A stretch of DNA of 64,000 bases from Thermohalobaculum sp964475765 (GTDB taxonomy: Bacteria > Pseudomonadota > Alphaproteobacteria > Rhodobacterales > Rhodobacteraceae). Shown here piece after piece: positions 25,447 through 33,878 of the stretch; within the stretch, counting starts at the first letter, position 1; each line of letters starts with the position of its first letter. Below the pieces are notes generated by a model, which saw only the letters and a program-made list of their open reading frames with translations, had not been told where the DNA came from and did no database searches. The stretch lies in assembly GCA_964475765.1 (NCBI GenBank), contig CAYYZH010000003.1, forward strand, positions 1 to 64,000. The letters run 5' to 3'. The position numbers and the translations under genes were made by a program.

Positions 25447-26295
25447 GTGGAAGAGAAAGCCGGTGGGCTTTGGGAGTGGGTCATCCCTGCCCTTTTCGTC
25501 GTCAGCATGAGCTGGACGATCTGGCACATGCCAGCCTACATCCTCGACTTCATTCCACCCGAAAGCGAAGGCCTGCGCGACCAGATGTCGGCTTTGCATC
25601 TGCGCAAGGACGTAACGCCAAACATGGCCGGATTGTTCGGCGGAATTGCCGATCCAATAGACTGGATCGCGCTGCTGATGATCCCGGTGCTTTTCATAAT
25701 CGGCATCCGGACCATCCGGGTCTATTCGATGGAGTTCCAACACTGGCGCGCAGTCGACCGAGTCGCAATTTTCATTGGTCGCACCGCGATGTTCCTGATT
25801 ATCGCGATGACCTGTGTGATGCTCTACGAAGTGCTGCTGCGCTATGCAATTGAGGCACCGACCCTTTGGGCGAACGAGCTGACGCTGTGGATCGGCGGCT
25901 TCGTTTTCCTGACATCCGGACTTTATGCGATGCAGCAGCGCTGCCACATCCGCATCTTCCTGCTCTACGATGTGTTGCCGCGATGGATGCAAAGAGCCTG
26001 CGACATCCTCTCTGCCGCTCTGCTAGTGATTTTCGCATTCTTCATGATCTACGGAAGTTACAAGCAAGTCTTCATCACCAAGTTCTACAAATGGGAGATG
26101 TTCGGCACGGCCTTCGATCCGCCCATTCCGGCGACGGTTCAGCCTGCCATCCTGATCGTGATCACCCTGGTTGCGATGCAGGCGGTCGTGAATGTGATCT
26201 CGGATTGGAACCTTGAGCCGGGCACTCACACGACTGCCGATGACATTGACGAGGATGACATTGCGGCCATGCGCAAGAGCGTGGGGGCAGACTAA
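25447..26295 (+). CDS. TRAP transporter small permease (DctQ type), extended form
   Basis: A 282-residue inner-membrane protein. An extra N-terminal membrane helix (about 10-30), a loop of ~60 residues and another helix precede the standard DctQ four-helix unit (about 115-245, with Ala-Asn-Glu-Leu-Thr-Leu-Trp and His-Ile-Arg-Ile). The usual DctQ is 160-210 residues, so this is a long form. GTG 25447 was chosen for GGGAGGG six bases upstream; a GTG at 25393 lacks this. The stop overlaps the dctM ATG (TAATG). Confidence 0.85.
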   Translation: MEEKAGGLWEWVIPALFVVSMSWTIWHMPAYILDFIPPESEGLRDQMSALHLRKDVTPNMAGLFGGIADPIDWIALLMIPVLFIIGIRTIRVYSMEFQHWRAVDRVAIFIGRTAMFLIIAMTCVMLYEVLLRYAIEAPTLWANELTLWIGGFVFLTSGLYAMQQRCHIRIFLLYDVLPRWMQRACDILSAALLVIFAFFMIYGSYKQVFITKFYKWEMFGTAFDPPIPATVQPAILIVITLVAMQAVVNVISDWNLEPGTHTTADDIDEDDIAAMRKSVGAD

Positions 26296-27944
26296 TGGAT
26301 CCGGCCATTCTCAAGGATGTCGGAACGATCTCGATTGTGCTGGTCGTTGGACTGATCTTCCTGCTCGCGATCGGCATGCCGCTGGGCTTTGCATCTGCCG
26401 TCCTGGCTCTGGTCGTGATGATCATGAAGTTCGAGCCAACACTGATCACCGACCCGCTGAGCTTTGGGGAGGGGCTCCTCACCGGACGACCTGGAACGGG
26501 GCCGTTATACATCTTAACGCAGAAAATCTTCGACCTTTTGACCGAATACGTTCTGATCTCGGTTCCCCTCTTCATCTTCATGGCGGCTCTGCTCGAGCGG
26601 TCGGGTGTGGCCAAGGAGATGTATGACAGTTTGGATTTCTGGCTCTCCCAGGTTCGCGGTGGCATCGCGATTGTCACCTCAATCATGGCCGTCATCATGG
26701 CGGCGATGTCGGGGATCATCGGGGGCGAAGTCGTACTTCTGGGCCTGATCGCCTTGCCGCAGATGTTGAGGCTGGGCTACAATCAAAACCTTGCGATAGG
26801 GACCATCTGCGCCTCGGGCTCGCTCGGAACGATGATCCCGCCGTCCATCGTGCTGATCATCTTCGGTCTGATAACAGAAACGTCGATCAAGGCGCTGTTC
26901 ACGGCGGCATTCGTGCCGGGCTTCATGCTCGCGATGATGATCATCGCCTATATCGTAATCCGCACACAATTGCGGCCCTCCGATGCTCCCCTGCCAGAGC
27001 CCAAACCGGGTGACCCGACGGGTCTGCAAAAGCTCGGGATGTTCACAGCGTTCCTGTCCATCCTTCTGGCCGGTGTATCGCTCCTGTTGTTCCTGCGCGC
27101 GGGTTTCTTCACCCTCACCGGTCAAAACGATCTGGATGCCGCGGACAATATCGAGCCGTTCTTTCTCGGCATGCCGCATCATCTACCCTGGCTTGCGGGC
27201 ACTGCGATCCTTGGCGCGGTGCTGGCGCTGGTCGTGTTCGGACGGGAACGCTCCGCCGATGGCTGGAAACACGGCAAAGGGCTCGTGGCACCCTTCACGG
27301 TCATCGGCGTTGTGCTCGGGTCGATCTATGGCGGCATATCCGGCATCACGGAAGCTGCGGGGATGGGGGCGCTTGCGGTGTTCATCATCGCGGTTGCGCG
27401 CGGTGTCGGTCCCATCGGCCTCATCTGGGACGGGGTCATGCGCACGCTCCGCTCGACCGGGACGATCATCTGGGTGACCGTCGGCGCTGCGGCGCTCTCT
27501 GGCGCCTACACGCTGGCGGGCGGCCCGAACTACATCGCACAACTGATCGTCGGCTCCGAGATGCCAACGATGCTGGTGCTGCTGACGATGATGCTGATCC
27601 TCCTCTTCATGGGCGCGTTCATGGACTGGGTCGGAATCGTTCTGTTGATCATCCCGGTGTTCCTGCCCATCGTGCGCAAACTACCAATCGAGGAAATCGG
27701 CGTCTTCGGCACATTGGACCCGAAATACATCGCGGTCTGGTTCGGGGTTCTATTCTGCATGAATATGCAGGTTAGCTTCCTAAGCCCGCCCTTTGGCCCA
27801 GCAGCCTTTTATCTGAAGTCGGTAGCCCCGGCGCACATATCGCTAACAGACATCTTCAAGGGCTTCCTGCCCTTCATCTGCATCCAACTGCTGGCCCTCG
27901 CGGTGCTTCTGCTCTGGCCAGGGATTGTGACGGTGCTGCTTTGA
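26295..27944 (+). CDS. TRAP transporter large permease (DctM type), extended form
   Basis: A 549-residue sodium-coupled transport subunit with about 14 membrane segments. DctM motifs are present: Pro-Leu-Gly-Phe-Ala near the start, Ser-Gly-Ile-Ile-Gly-Gly-Glu-Val, Gly-Thr-Met-Ile-Pro-Pro-Ser-Ile, and a C-terminal Pro-Pro-Phe-Gly-Pro-Ala. Compared with the usual ~430 residues there is an insert at about 225-340 with two extra hydrophobic stretches (Phe-Thr-Ala-Phe-Leu-Ser-Ile-Leu and Leu-Ala-Gly-Thr-Ala-Ile-Leu-Gly). It matches the long DctQ partner, so both belong to an extended TRAP subtype. Confidence 0.9.
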   Translation: MDPAILKDVGTISIVLVVGLIFLLAIGMPLGFASAVLALVVMIMKFEPTLITDPLSFGEGLLTGRPGTGPLYILTQKIFDLLTEYVLISVPLFIFMAALLERSGVAKEMYDSLDFWLSQVRGGIAIVTSIMAVIMAAMSGIIGGEVVLLGLIALPQMLRLGYNQNLAIGTICASGSLGTMIPPSIVLIIFGLITETSIKALFTAAFVPGFMLAMMIIAYIVIRTQLRPSDAPLPEPKPGDPTGLQKLGMFTAFLSILLAGVSLLLFLRAGFFTLTGQNDLDAADNIEPFFLGMPHHLPWLAGTAILGAVLALVVFGRERSADGWKHGKGLVAPFTVIGVVLGSIYGGISGITEAAGMGALAVFIIAVARGVGPIGLIWDGVMRTLRSTGTIIWVTVGAAALSGAYTLAGGPNYIAQLIVGSEMPTMLVLLTMMLILLFMGAFMDWVGIVLLIIPVFLPIVRKLPIEEIGVFGTLDPKYIAVWFGVLFCMNMQVSFLSPPFGPAAFYLKSVAPAHISLTDIFKGFLPFICIQLLALAVLLLWPGIVTVLL

Positions 27945-27949
27945 GAGTG

Positions 27950-27975
27950 CCGACGCCCTATATGTCAGGCGTCGG
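27950..27975. terminator. Hairpin between convergent dctM and the AAA ATPase gene
   Basis: CCGACGCC and GGCGTCGG form a perfect eight-base stem with a ten-base loop. It begins six bases past the dctM stop and runs into the last codons of the convergent ATPase gene. No T-run on the plus strand. Confidence 0.45.
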
Positions 27976-29365
27976 TGAAGAGGTTCTTCCATGCTTTTGC
28001 AAGAAACTCGGGACGTAGTTCGGGATTCACGCCCTTATAAGTGCAGATCGCCAGCGTCTGTTCGATCAGGAAGCGGGGATGAAAGGCATGCATCTCCGCA
28101 TCCGGCGTTTTACCATAAAGCTCAAAGATAACGTAACCAAGGCTCTCCTCGGTCAGTTCAAGATCGAAGTTTTGCGCAGTTCGCGCGAAAATCTCCAGAA
28201 ACGTATCGTGGTCGGGTTTATCAACAAGGATCTTATAGCGCAGACGCCTGAGTGCCGCATCGTCTACAAGCTGCTTCGGCGCAATGTTGGTCGAAAACAC
28301 AGTCAACGCGTCAAAGGGCACTTCGAACTTTCGACCCGTCATCAGCGAAAGGTAGTCGATCCCCTTCTCTAGCGGGATAATCAGACGGTTGAGCAACTCC
28401 TGCGGGCTCTGCCTTTGGCGTCCGAAATCGTCGATCACCAGAACGCCGCCCGCGGCCTTCATCTGCATTGGGGCCTCATAAACCCGGCTTATCGGGTTAT
28501 AGCGGAGATCCAACATATCGAGGGTTAGCTCGCCGCCGGTCTCGACCTGCGGGCGCTCGCACCGCACGAAACGCTTGTCAAACGCGCTCTCGCCGCGACG
28601 AATACCGTCGTCACCCGTCTGCTCAGCATCAGCGCGGGCATGTACCGCAGAATCGTAAAGAGCGATGATCTGCTTGTCGACGAGGACTGCATGCGGGAGA
28701 TAGACGTGGTCTTGAAACGCCGCACAAACCGCCGCCGAGATCGACGATTTGCCATTTCCCGGAGGTCCATAGAGCAGCATTGACGCGCCAGAATTTACTG
28801 CTGGTCCAAGCTGCTCCATCAGTTCGGGCGCAAGCGTCAGGCCATCGAAGACCTCGATCAATCGCGCCTCGGTCAGCACCCGGTCGCGGATTGACTGACG
28901 CGCAGTTTGACTTTGAAAGTCCTCAAGCGTCACGGGACAGGGGCCAGTCCATTCCGACTGCGCCAAAGCCTCGGCTGCCCAGACCTTTCCCTTTTCGGTA
29001 AGCGCATAGCGCATTTCAGCAGAGAATGACGCACCGAGTTGGCCGAGCGATTCGATCAGTTTGGCGTCCCGTGCGGTCTGGATCAGTTTCTCGACCAGGG
29101 CCCGCGGCAGACAGATCGCATCCGACAACACGCTGACCATCTCATGATTTTGGCGGTACATGATCTTGATCATGAGATCGAGAAGGAACCCCTCGTCGAG
29201 GCCGGTTTCCTCAATCAGATTGGGCGCACGCGGCGATGGAACTCCAAGAGCAAGGGAATTCTGAGGTGTACGTCGCAGCGTTGCCCGAAGCTCGGACACT
29301 ACCGGCTCTTCTGCGGTCTCGTGCGCATGTGCTTCATATGTATCGGAGTGGCGGAGTGTTTCCAT
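27965..29365 (-). CDS. Winged-helix plus AAA ATPase, function unknown
   Basis: A 466-residue cytosolic protein. A polar N-terminus (1-50) is followed by a helical region resembling a winged helix (about 55-135). An AAA ATPase domain follows: Walker A Gly-Pro-Pro-Gly-Asn-Gly-Lys-Ser-Ser at 200-208, Walker B Val-Leu-Val-Ile-Asp-Asp-Phe-Gly-Arg near 312, sensor 1 Phe-Ser-Thr-Asn near 357, then Arg-Arg-Leu-Arg-Tyr-Lys as a possible arginine finger or sensor. It is annotated only as an ATPase in relatives. It stands alone, convergent with dctM and divergent from phnM, so the context gives no clear role. Confidence 0.8.
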   Translation of the reverse strand: METLRHSDTYEAHAHETAEEPVVSELRATLRRTPQNSLALGVPSPRAPNLIEETGLDEGFLLDLMIKIMYRQNHEMVSVLSDAICLPRALVEKLIQTARDAKLIESLGQLGASFSAEMRYALTEKGKVWAAEALAQSEWTGPCPVTLEDFQSQTARQSIRDRVLTEARLIEVFDGLTLAPELMEQLGPAVNSGASMLLYGPPGNGKSSISAAVCAAFQDHVYLPHAVLVDKQIIALYDSAVHARADAEQTGDDGIRRGESAFDKRFVRCERPQVETGGELTLDMLDLRYNPISRVYEAPMQMKAAGGVLVIDDFGRQRQSPQELLNRLIIPLEKGIDYLSLMTGRKFEVPFDALTVFSTNIAPKQLVDDAALRRLRYKILVDKPDHDTFLEIFARTAQNFDLELTEESLGYVIFELYGKTPDAEMHAFHPRFLIEQTLAICTYKGVNPELRPEFLAKAWKNLFTDA

Positions 29366-29639
29366 GACGTGACTGCCCCAGTTCTCAAACCCTTACAAAA
29401 GCCTGCCGTGGGTGGCTGAAAATAGCGTTTGAATTGAGGCGCTGGCTGGAGTGTCCCGTGAAATCTCTATCTGGGTTTGTTTCCGAAGTCGCGGTTGCGA
29501 TGGCGGATCGGACGTCACGGTTGCAATCGCAGGTCAGCGGGAACAAAACGCGGCGGGAAAGGTTCCGCAGGCCCATATGCTGGAGCAGGCAAAAACCGAA
29601 ACAATGCGCCAACTGCACGCGCCACGTCAGGAGACGGAA
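29366..29639. other. Divergent intergenic region between the AAA ATPase gene and phnM
   Basis: About 270 bp without a supported gene. It holds a direct repeat at 29488-29527 and the phnM ribosome site GGAGACGG just before 29640. Short frames here have no family support. Confidence 0.45.
29488..29527 (+). repeat. Imperfect direct repeat upstream of phnM
   Basis: GTCGCGGTTGCGAT (29488-29501) and GTCACGGTTGCAAT (29514-29527) agree at 12 of 14 positions with starts 26 bp apart, close to 2.5 helical turns. It does not look like a Pho box. It could be a pair of regulator half-sites. Confidence 0.4.
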
Positions 29640-30785
29640 ATGAGTACAAACGGTTGGATCCTAACCGGTGGGCAATGTCTGGACGATGGCGCGATAACAA
29701 CGCGAGACTGCGTCATTGATGGAGCGGCCTTTAGAGACGTTGCTCCAACCGATGCCCGGCGCTTCGATGCGACAGGTCTGATCCTCTCGCCTGGAATTAT
29801 CGACCTCCACGGAGATGCGTTTGAGCGTAACGTCTCCCCTCGTCCCAGAGTCTTCTTCGATACGGCTGCGGCACTTCTTGAGACCGACCGACAGCTGATC
29901 TCGAACGGGATCACAACGGCCTATCTGGCGCTTACTATCTCATGGGAACCTGGCTTGCGAAGCCTCGATCAGGGACGTGCGCTCATTGAAACGCTTGAAC
30001 GGGTTCGCCCGGATTTGCTTTGCGACATACGTCTGCAAATCCGTTGGGAGGCCTGTGCGTTGGATGCGGTCGATCAGGTCAAAGCCTGGCTGGAACTCGA
30101 CCCCAAGCCGGTGCTTGCCTTCAATGACCACTTCTCCGATCTGCTGACAAACCCGCGCATGACCAAGAAGATCGGCGATTTTGCTGCCCGGGCAGACATG
30201 ACCGAGGCGGAGTACCGCGCGCAGATCACAGATGTAACGCAGCGCAGGGACGAGGTGTCCGCGGCGACTGAGCATTTGGCACGGACCGCCCGGAAGTCAG
30301 GCGTCATCTGCTTTGCCCACGATGAGCGGGACATCGCCACGCGGCAGGCCAATCGCGATCTTGGAATCACCGTCAGCGAGTTTCCTCTGACCTCCGACAC
30401 GGCACGGGAGGCAATCGATGCTAAGGAGCCGACGATACTGGGTGCACCCAATGTTCTGAGGGGCGGCAGCCATATCGGCGCCGTGGACGCCGAGCCCGCA
30501 ATTGCAAATGGGCTGTGCAGCGTTCTGGCATCCGATTACTATTATCCGGCTCCGTTTCTTGCCGTCCATCGACTATCAAAAGGTGACCTTGGACAGTTGT
30601 CGCGACACTGGCCGCTGATTTCCGCAAACGCCGCCCGAGCCGTGGCGCTCGATGACCGCGGATCACTTGAGACGGGCAAGAGAGCCGACTTGGTGGCGTT
30701 TAGTAAAGCGGGTGCAACTCCACGCATCGAAGCTGTTTTCTCGGCGGGAAAACTTGTTCACCTAACCTCGCAAGACAGGATCTAA
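29640..30785 (+). CDS. phnM: PhnM-type alpha-D-ribose 1-methylphosphonate 5-triphosphate diphosphatase
   Basis: A 381-residue amidohydrolase-superfamily enzyme. In C-P lyase pathways PhnM releases pyrophosphate from ribose 1-methylphosphonate 5-triphosphate. Visible motifs are Gly-Ile-Ile-Asp-Leu-His-Gly-Asp-Ala-Phe-Glu-Arg (metal site), His-Asp-Glu-Arg, Glu-Phe-Pro-Leu-Thr, and Ser-Asp-Tyr-Tyr-Tyr-Pro. ATG 29640 is chosen for GGAGACGG and the family start; the frame runs further upstream without support. None of phnGHIJKL or phnN is beside it, so it either works with a remote cluster or has another role. Confidence 0.88.
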   Translation: MSTNGWILTGGQCLDDGAITTRDCVIDGAAFRDVAPTDARRFDATGLILSPGIIDLHGDAFERNVSPRPRVFFDTAAALLETDRQLISNGITTAYLALTISWEPGLRSLDQGRALIETLERVRPDLLCDIRLQIRWEACALDAVDQVKAWLELDPKPVLAFNDHFSDLLTNPRMTKKIGDFAARADMTEAEYRAQITDVTQRRDEVSAATEHLARTARKSGVICFAHDERDIATRQANRDLGITVSEFPLTSDTAREAIDAKEPTILGAPNVLRGGSHIGAVDAEPAIANGLCSVLASDYYYPAPFLAVHRLSKGDLGQLSRHWPLISANAARAVALDDRGSLETGKRADLVAFSKAGATPRIEAVFSAGKLVHLTSQDRI

Positions 30786-30842
30786 ATCTCCCCCGGGACC
30801 AGTTTATATCGCCGCTTTACTGCTCTTGACCCCCAAATGACA

Positions 30843-31688
30843 TCAGCAATCAGGAACTATGTTCTCAGGATCTTCCTTCATGACCACGTCGTGATTCATC
30901 GAATATGACGGACGCTCACATCCGGCCTCCCCAACGATCTTCGCCGGGATGCCGGCGACAGTTGTGTTCGGAGGTACTTCTTTCAAAACAACAGAACCGG
31001 CAGCGATGCGCGAGCAGTTGCCAACGCGGATATTGCCCAAAACCTTCGCTCCGGCGCCGATGAGCACGCCATCACCAATCTTAGGGTGGCGATCACCGCC
31101 CTCCTTGCCGGTTCCGCCGAGCGTCACAGAATGAAGCAATGAAACATCGTCTCCAACCACCGCTGTCTCGCCGATGACCATGGCGTGGGCATGGTCGATC
31201 ATCAGCCCCCGTCCGATCCGGGCCGCGGGGTTGATGTCCATCGAGAACAATTGACTGACCCGCATTTGGATAAACATCGCCAGATCGCGTCGCCCGCCAT
31301 TCCAGAGCCAGTGCGCCACACGATAAGCCTGAATACCGATAAAGCCTTTGAAATAGAGAAGCGGCTGCAACATCTGGTTGCAGAACGGATCGCGCTCATA
31401 GACGGCAACGACATCTGCTCGTGCCGCTTCGCCAATGGTCGGATTGTCGGCATAGGCCTGATCGCACATTTCCCGCAGCAAAAGTGACGGCATGTCCTCT
31501 GATGATAGCTTTTGCGCAATACGATAGCCCAACGCGCTTTCGAGCGTCTTGTGGTTCAACACGGTCGCATGAACAATCGATGCCATCAGCGGCTCGCTCG
31601 CTGCGACACCTTCTGCTTCCTGTCGGATTTGGTCCCAAACTGGGTCAACCCACGGACTTTCTACATGCAGCTTCACATCCGTCGACAT
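30843..31688 (-). CDS. cysE: Serine O-acetyltransferase
   Basis: CysE transfers acetyl from acetyl-CoA to L-serine, the first committed step of cysteine synthesis, in the cytosol. The 281-residue protein has the N-terminal helical SATase domain (about 1-150) and the left-handed beta-helix with hexapeptide repeats (about 155-245). The catalytic region is Asp-His-Ala-His-Ala-Met-Val-Ile-Gly-Glu-Thr, with Thr-Leu-Gly-Gly-Thr-Gly-Lys. It ends with a short flexible tail of the kind that binds CysK. Divergent from the DksA-like gene across 64 bp. Confidence 0.95.
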   Translation of the reverse strand: MSTDVKLHVESPWVDPVWDQIRQEAEGVAASEPLMASIVHATVLNHKTLESALGYRIAQKLSSEDMPSLLLREMCDQAYADNPTIGEAARADVVAVYERDPFCNQMLQPLLYFKGFIGIQAYRVAHWLWNGGRRDLAMFIQMRVSQLFSMDINPAARIGRGLMIDHAHAMVIGETAVVGDDVSLLHSVTLGGTGKEGGDRHPKIGDGVLIGAGAKVLGNIRVGNCSRIAAGSVVLKEVPPNTTVAGIPAKIVGEAGCERPSYSMNHDVVMKEDPENIVPDC

Positions 31689-31752
31689 GACGCGCCTCCT
31701 GACCGCACATGCGGTGGTTGAGAGTTAAGCTTTCCGACGATAGATACCACAG

Positions 31753-32091
31753 ATGGACGCCAAGATGACTATCAAATTCTGTGAACGCCTTCATCGAGAG
31801 GCTGAAGAGCTGCGCAAAGACGATGTGGAAACAACTTTGGACCGCGCTCCTGTAGAATTGGATCAAACGCAGGTCGGTCGTCTCAGCCGTATGGATGCAC
31901 TGCAACAACAAGCCATGGCCGAGGCTCAAGCGCGGCGGCGCAGCGCGCGTCTTCGGGCAATCGAAGCGGCATTGAAACGCATGACAGATGATGAGTTCGG
32001 GTGGTGTCAGTCCTGCGGAGATACCATCCCGATGGGACGTCTCGACCTCGACCCAGCAACCGCGCGTTGCGTAGAATGCGCGTCGCGCTAA
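31753..32091 (+). CDS. DksA/TraR family C4 zinc-finger protein
   Basis: A 112-residue protein with a long helical N-terminal part (about 5-75), probably a coiled coil, then a C4 zinc finger (Trp-Cys-Gln-Ser-Cys-Gly at 84-89 and Arg-Cys-Val-Glu-Cys-Ala at 106-111). DksA-type proteins reach into the secondary channel of RNA polymerase and alter initiation. It is shorter than E. coli DksA (151) and closer to the short alphaproteobacterial members. ATG 31753 and ATG 31765 are both possible starts. Confidence 0.85.
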   Translation: MDAKMTIKFCERLHREAEELRKDDVETTLDRAPVELDQTQVGRLSRMDALQQQAMAEAQARRRSARLRAIEAALKRMTDDEFGWCQSCGDTIPMGRLDLDPATARCVECASR

Positions 32092-32234
32092 TTCTCTGAT
32101 AATCCGGCCATAAAGAGCGATTTTTTCTCCTTCTACGAGGAAACGTAAGAAGGCGTTGAGTGCACTCGCCACATTCCGGCCTTAAACGAGCAAGTAGGGA
32201 AAGTAACCAGCCTTGGGAATATGATAACGACTGA

Positions 32235-32251
32235 CGTACGTATCACGTACG
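32235..32251. promoter_or_regulatory. Perfect 17-bp palindrome CGTACGT-ATC-ACGTACG
   Basis: Seven-base arms are exactly complementary around three bases, and each arm is itself built of alternating ACGT. It stands in the gap between the DksA-like gene and the spondin-domain remnant, about 100 bp before the latter. It looks like an operator for a dimeric regulator. Confidence 0.45.
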
Positions 32252-32340
32252 CAACACCTCGGACATCGGCGGCACATTCCTGACGCCGTCTTTGTGCTGG
32301 ATTTCACAATGGGGAGTTTGGTCTTTAAGATGTAGGCGGA

Positions 32341-32745
32341 ACTGCATCGACCGGGCTCGAGGTCATCGCCGAGGACGGATCATTTGCGGCCACCGCAGCC
32401 AAGCGTGAGGCCGTCGACCCGAACAGCGAGGGTGCGGTCATCACCGGCGCCGCAGGACCTATCGCTACTGGAGAGTTGACCTAGCAGGTCATTGCTCTGT
32501 CGCCGACCCAAACTCGTCTGACTCTAGACGCGATGATCCTGCCGTCCAACGATACATTTGATGTTCTTCGATGCCTACGGCAACTAGAATGGTGCGCAGA
32601 CCGTCGAGTTCGAAGGATCGGACGTTTGCGATGCAGGCACCGAGGTCAACAACGAACTTGATGCGGCGTTCATAAACCAAGCTGGCCCGAACACTGAAAT
32701 CGACGAGAACGGCGGTCCGCCAACGCGACGGGTTAAACGGCTCGG
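32341..32745 (+). pseudogene. Decayed spondin-domain protein gene
   Basis: Translation of successive frames gives the core of a bacterial spondin_N-type exported protein. In frame from 32341: Thr-Gly-Leu-Glu-Val-Ile-Ala-Glu-Asp-Gly, and later Leu-Thr-Leu-Asp-Ala-Met-Ile-Leu-Pro-Ser-Asn-Asp-Thr-Phe. After a frameshift near 32560: Phe-Phe-Asp-Ala-Tyr-Gly-Asn, Cys-Asp-Ala-Gly-Thr-Glu-Val-Asn-Asn-Glu, and Gln-Ala-Gly-Pro-Asn-Thr. TAG codons interrupt at 32482 and 32585. No start, signal peptide or intact frame remains, so it cannot make a full protein. The remnant may begin somewhat before 32341 and run to about 32860. Confidence 0.7.
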
Positions 32746-32907
32746 TCGGCCGAAAGGTGAAGGGACACGAGGCACTTTTAGCCGCCGTTGATGAGTCGAA
32801 GCTCCAAACTAATGCAAATACTCAGAGGGTCACTGTTCGTCCTATTTCCACCACAATACCTGTCTGCTCAATGAAACTCACATCGGGCCTAATCGCGATC
32901 CCAGCCC

Positions 32908-33726
32908 TCAGGTTATTATTCGTTCGAATTCAGGCATCCTCTCTTCCGGGGCGTCGGTGACAAGCATTCGGCCGGGCGTGTGGGTAATGCAAATGGGCGG
33001 CGCCGCTGCCTCAAGCACATTTTGCGGGGTTACACCGCAGGCCCAATAGACCGCAACATCATCTGCATCAAACTCGGCAGGCTCCCCCCAATCAGGGTTG
33101 GTAACATCGACAACACCAATCTCGGCTCCATCTCCAACGTGAACAGGTGCTCCATGAGCATGGTCGAACCCGGCAGTGATTCTGCATGCCAGATCGACCT
33201 TATCCTTTGGAATAGGGCGCATCGACACGACCATGCTGCCCTGAAACGGCCCAACCTGCTTGAGCGCCAGATTGGTCCGATACATCGGCACCGTCCGATT
33301 TCTATCGATATGCTTCATTGCGATACCCGCCTCGGCCAACGCCCGTTCGAATGTGAATGAGCAACCCAGAGCAAAGGCGACCATATCGTCGGTCCAAAGG
33401 TCCGTTATGTCATGCACCGCGCCATCGAGTGTGCCATCGCGATAAACATTGTAGCTGGGAACATCAGTGCGAATGTCGATGTCACCAAGCATGGACATCG
33501 CCGGACTTCCACGCCCGGACAGACCTACCAAAGGACAGGGTTGGGCATTTAGCTCGCAGAAACTCAGAAAATCGTCAGCGTAAGCACCCTCGAGGATAGC
33601 CAGGTTCGCTTGAAGGCGGCCCGGCGCAAATCCCGCAGTCTGGCCCCGATAGGCAGAAGCGCGAATTTGCTCACGCAGATATCCAATCGGTTGAGTCCGG
33701 AGAAAGTCGTAGTCATTCGCAGTCAT
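32908..33726 (-). CDS. DUF1445 family putative hydro-lyase (D-glutamate cyclase-like)
   Basis: A 272-residue member of the DUF1445/UPF0317 family, annotated as putative hydro-lyases; mammalian relatives convert D-glutamate to 5-oxoproline. Motifs seen are Asp-Ile-Arg-Thr-Asp-Val-Pro, Gly-Cys-Ser-Phe-Thr-Phe-Glu, Met-Arg-Pro-Ile-Pro, and the C-terminal Thr-His-Thr-Pro-Gly-Arg-Met-Leu-Val-Thr-Asp. It is divergent from the second TRAP operon (152 bp between starts), a frequent pairing for this family, so its substrate is probably imported by that system. Cytosolic. Confidence 0.85.
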   Translation of the reverse strand: MTANDYDFLRTQPIGYLREQIRASAYRGQTAGFAPGRLQANLAILEGAYADDFLSFCELNAQPCPLVGLSGRGSPAMSMLGDIDIRTDVPSYNVYRDGTLDGAVHDITDLWTDDMVAFALGCSFTFERALAEAGIAMKHIDRNRTVPMYRTNLALKQVGPFQGSMVVSMRPIPKDKVDLACRITAGFDHAHGAPVHVGDGAEIGVVDVTNPDWGEPAEFDADDVAVYWACGVTPQNVLEAAAPPICITHTPGRMLVTDAPEERMPEFERIIT

Positions 33727-33878
33727 ATCAGGCCTCTTCGTCGCTTTCGCCGACTGTGCAATGAGCGCTGCTTAGAGGCAATCCATCTCTTGGATATATG
33801 TCTTTCCAATGGGCTAGGACTCTGTCTAGTGTTTCGAACCAGCGCCGATAGAACGCGCGACAGACACGGGAGCTACAA

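Noticed and set aside
30843..32091. Possible operon of cysE with the DksA-like gene
   Set aside because: The genes are divergent.
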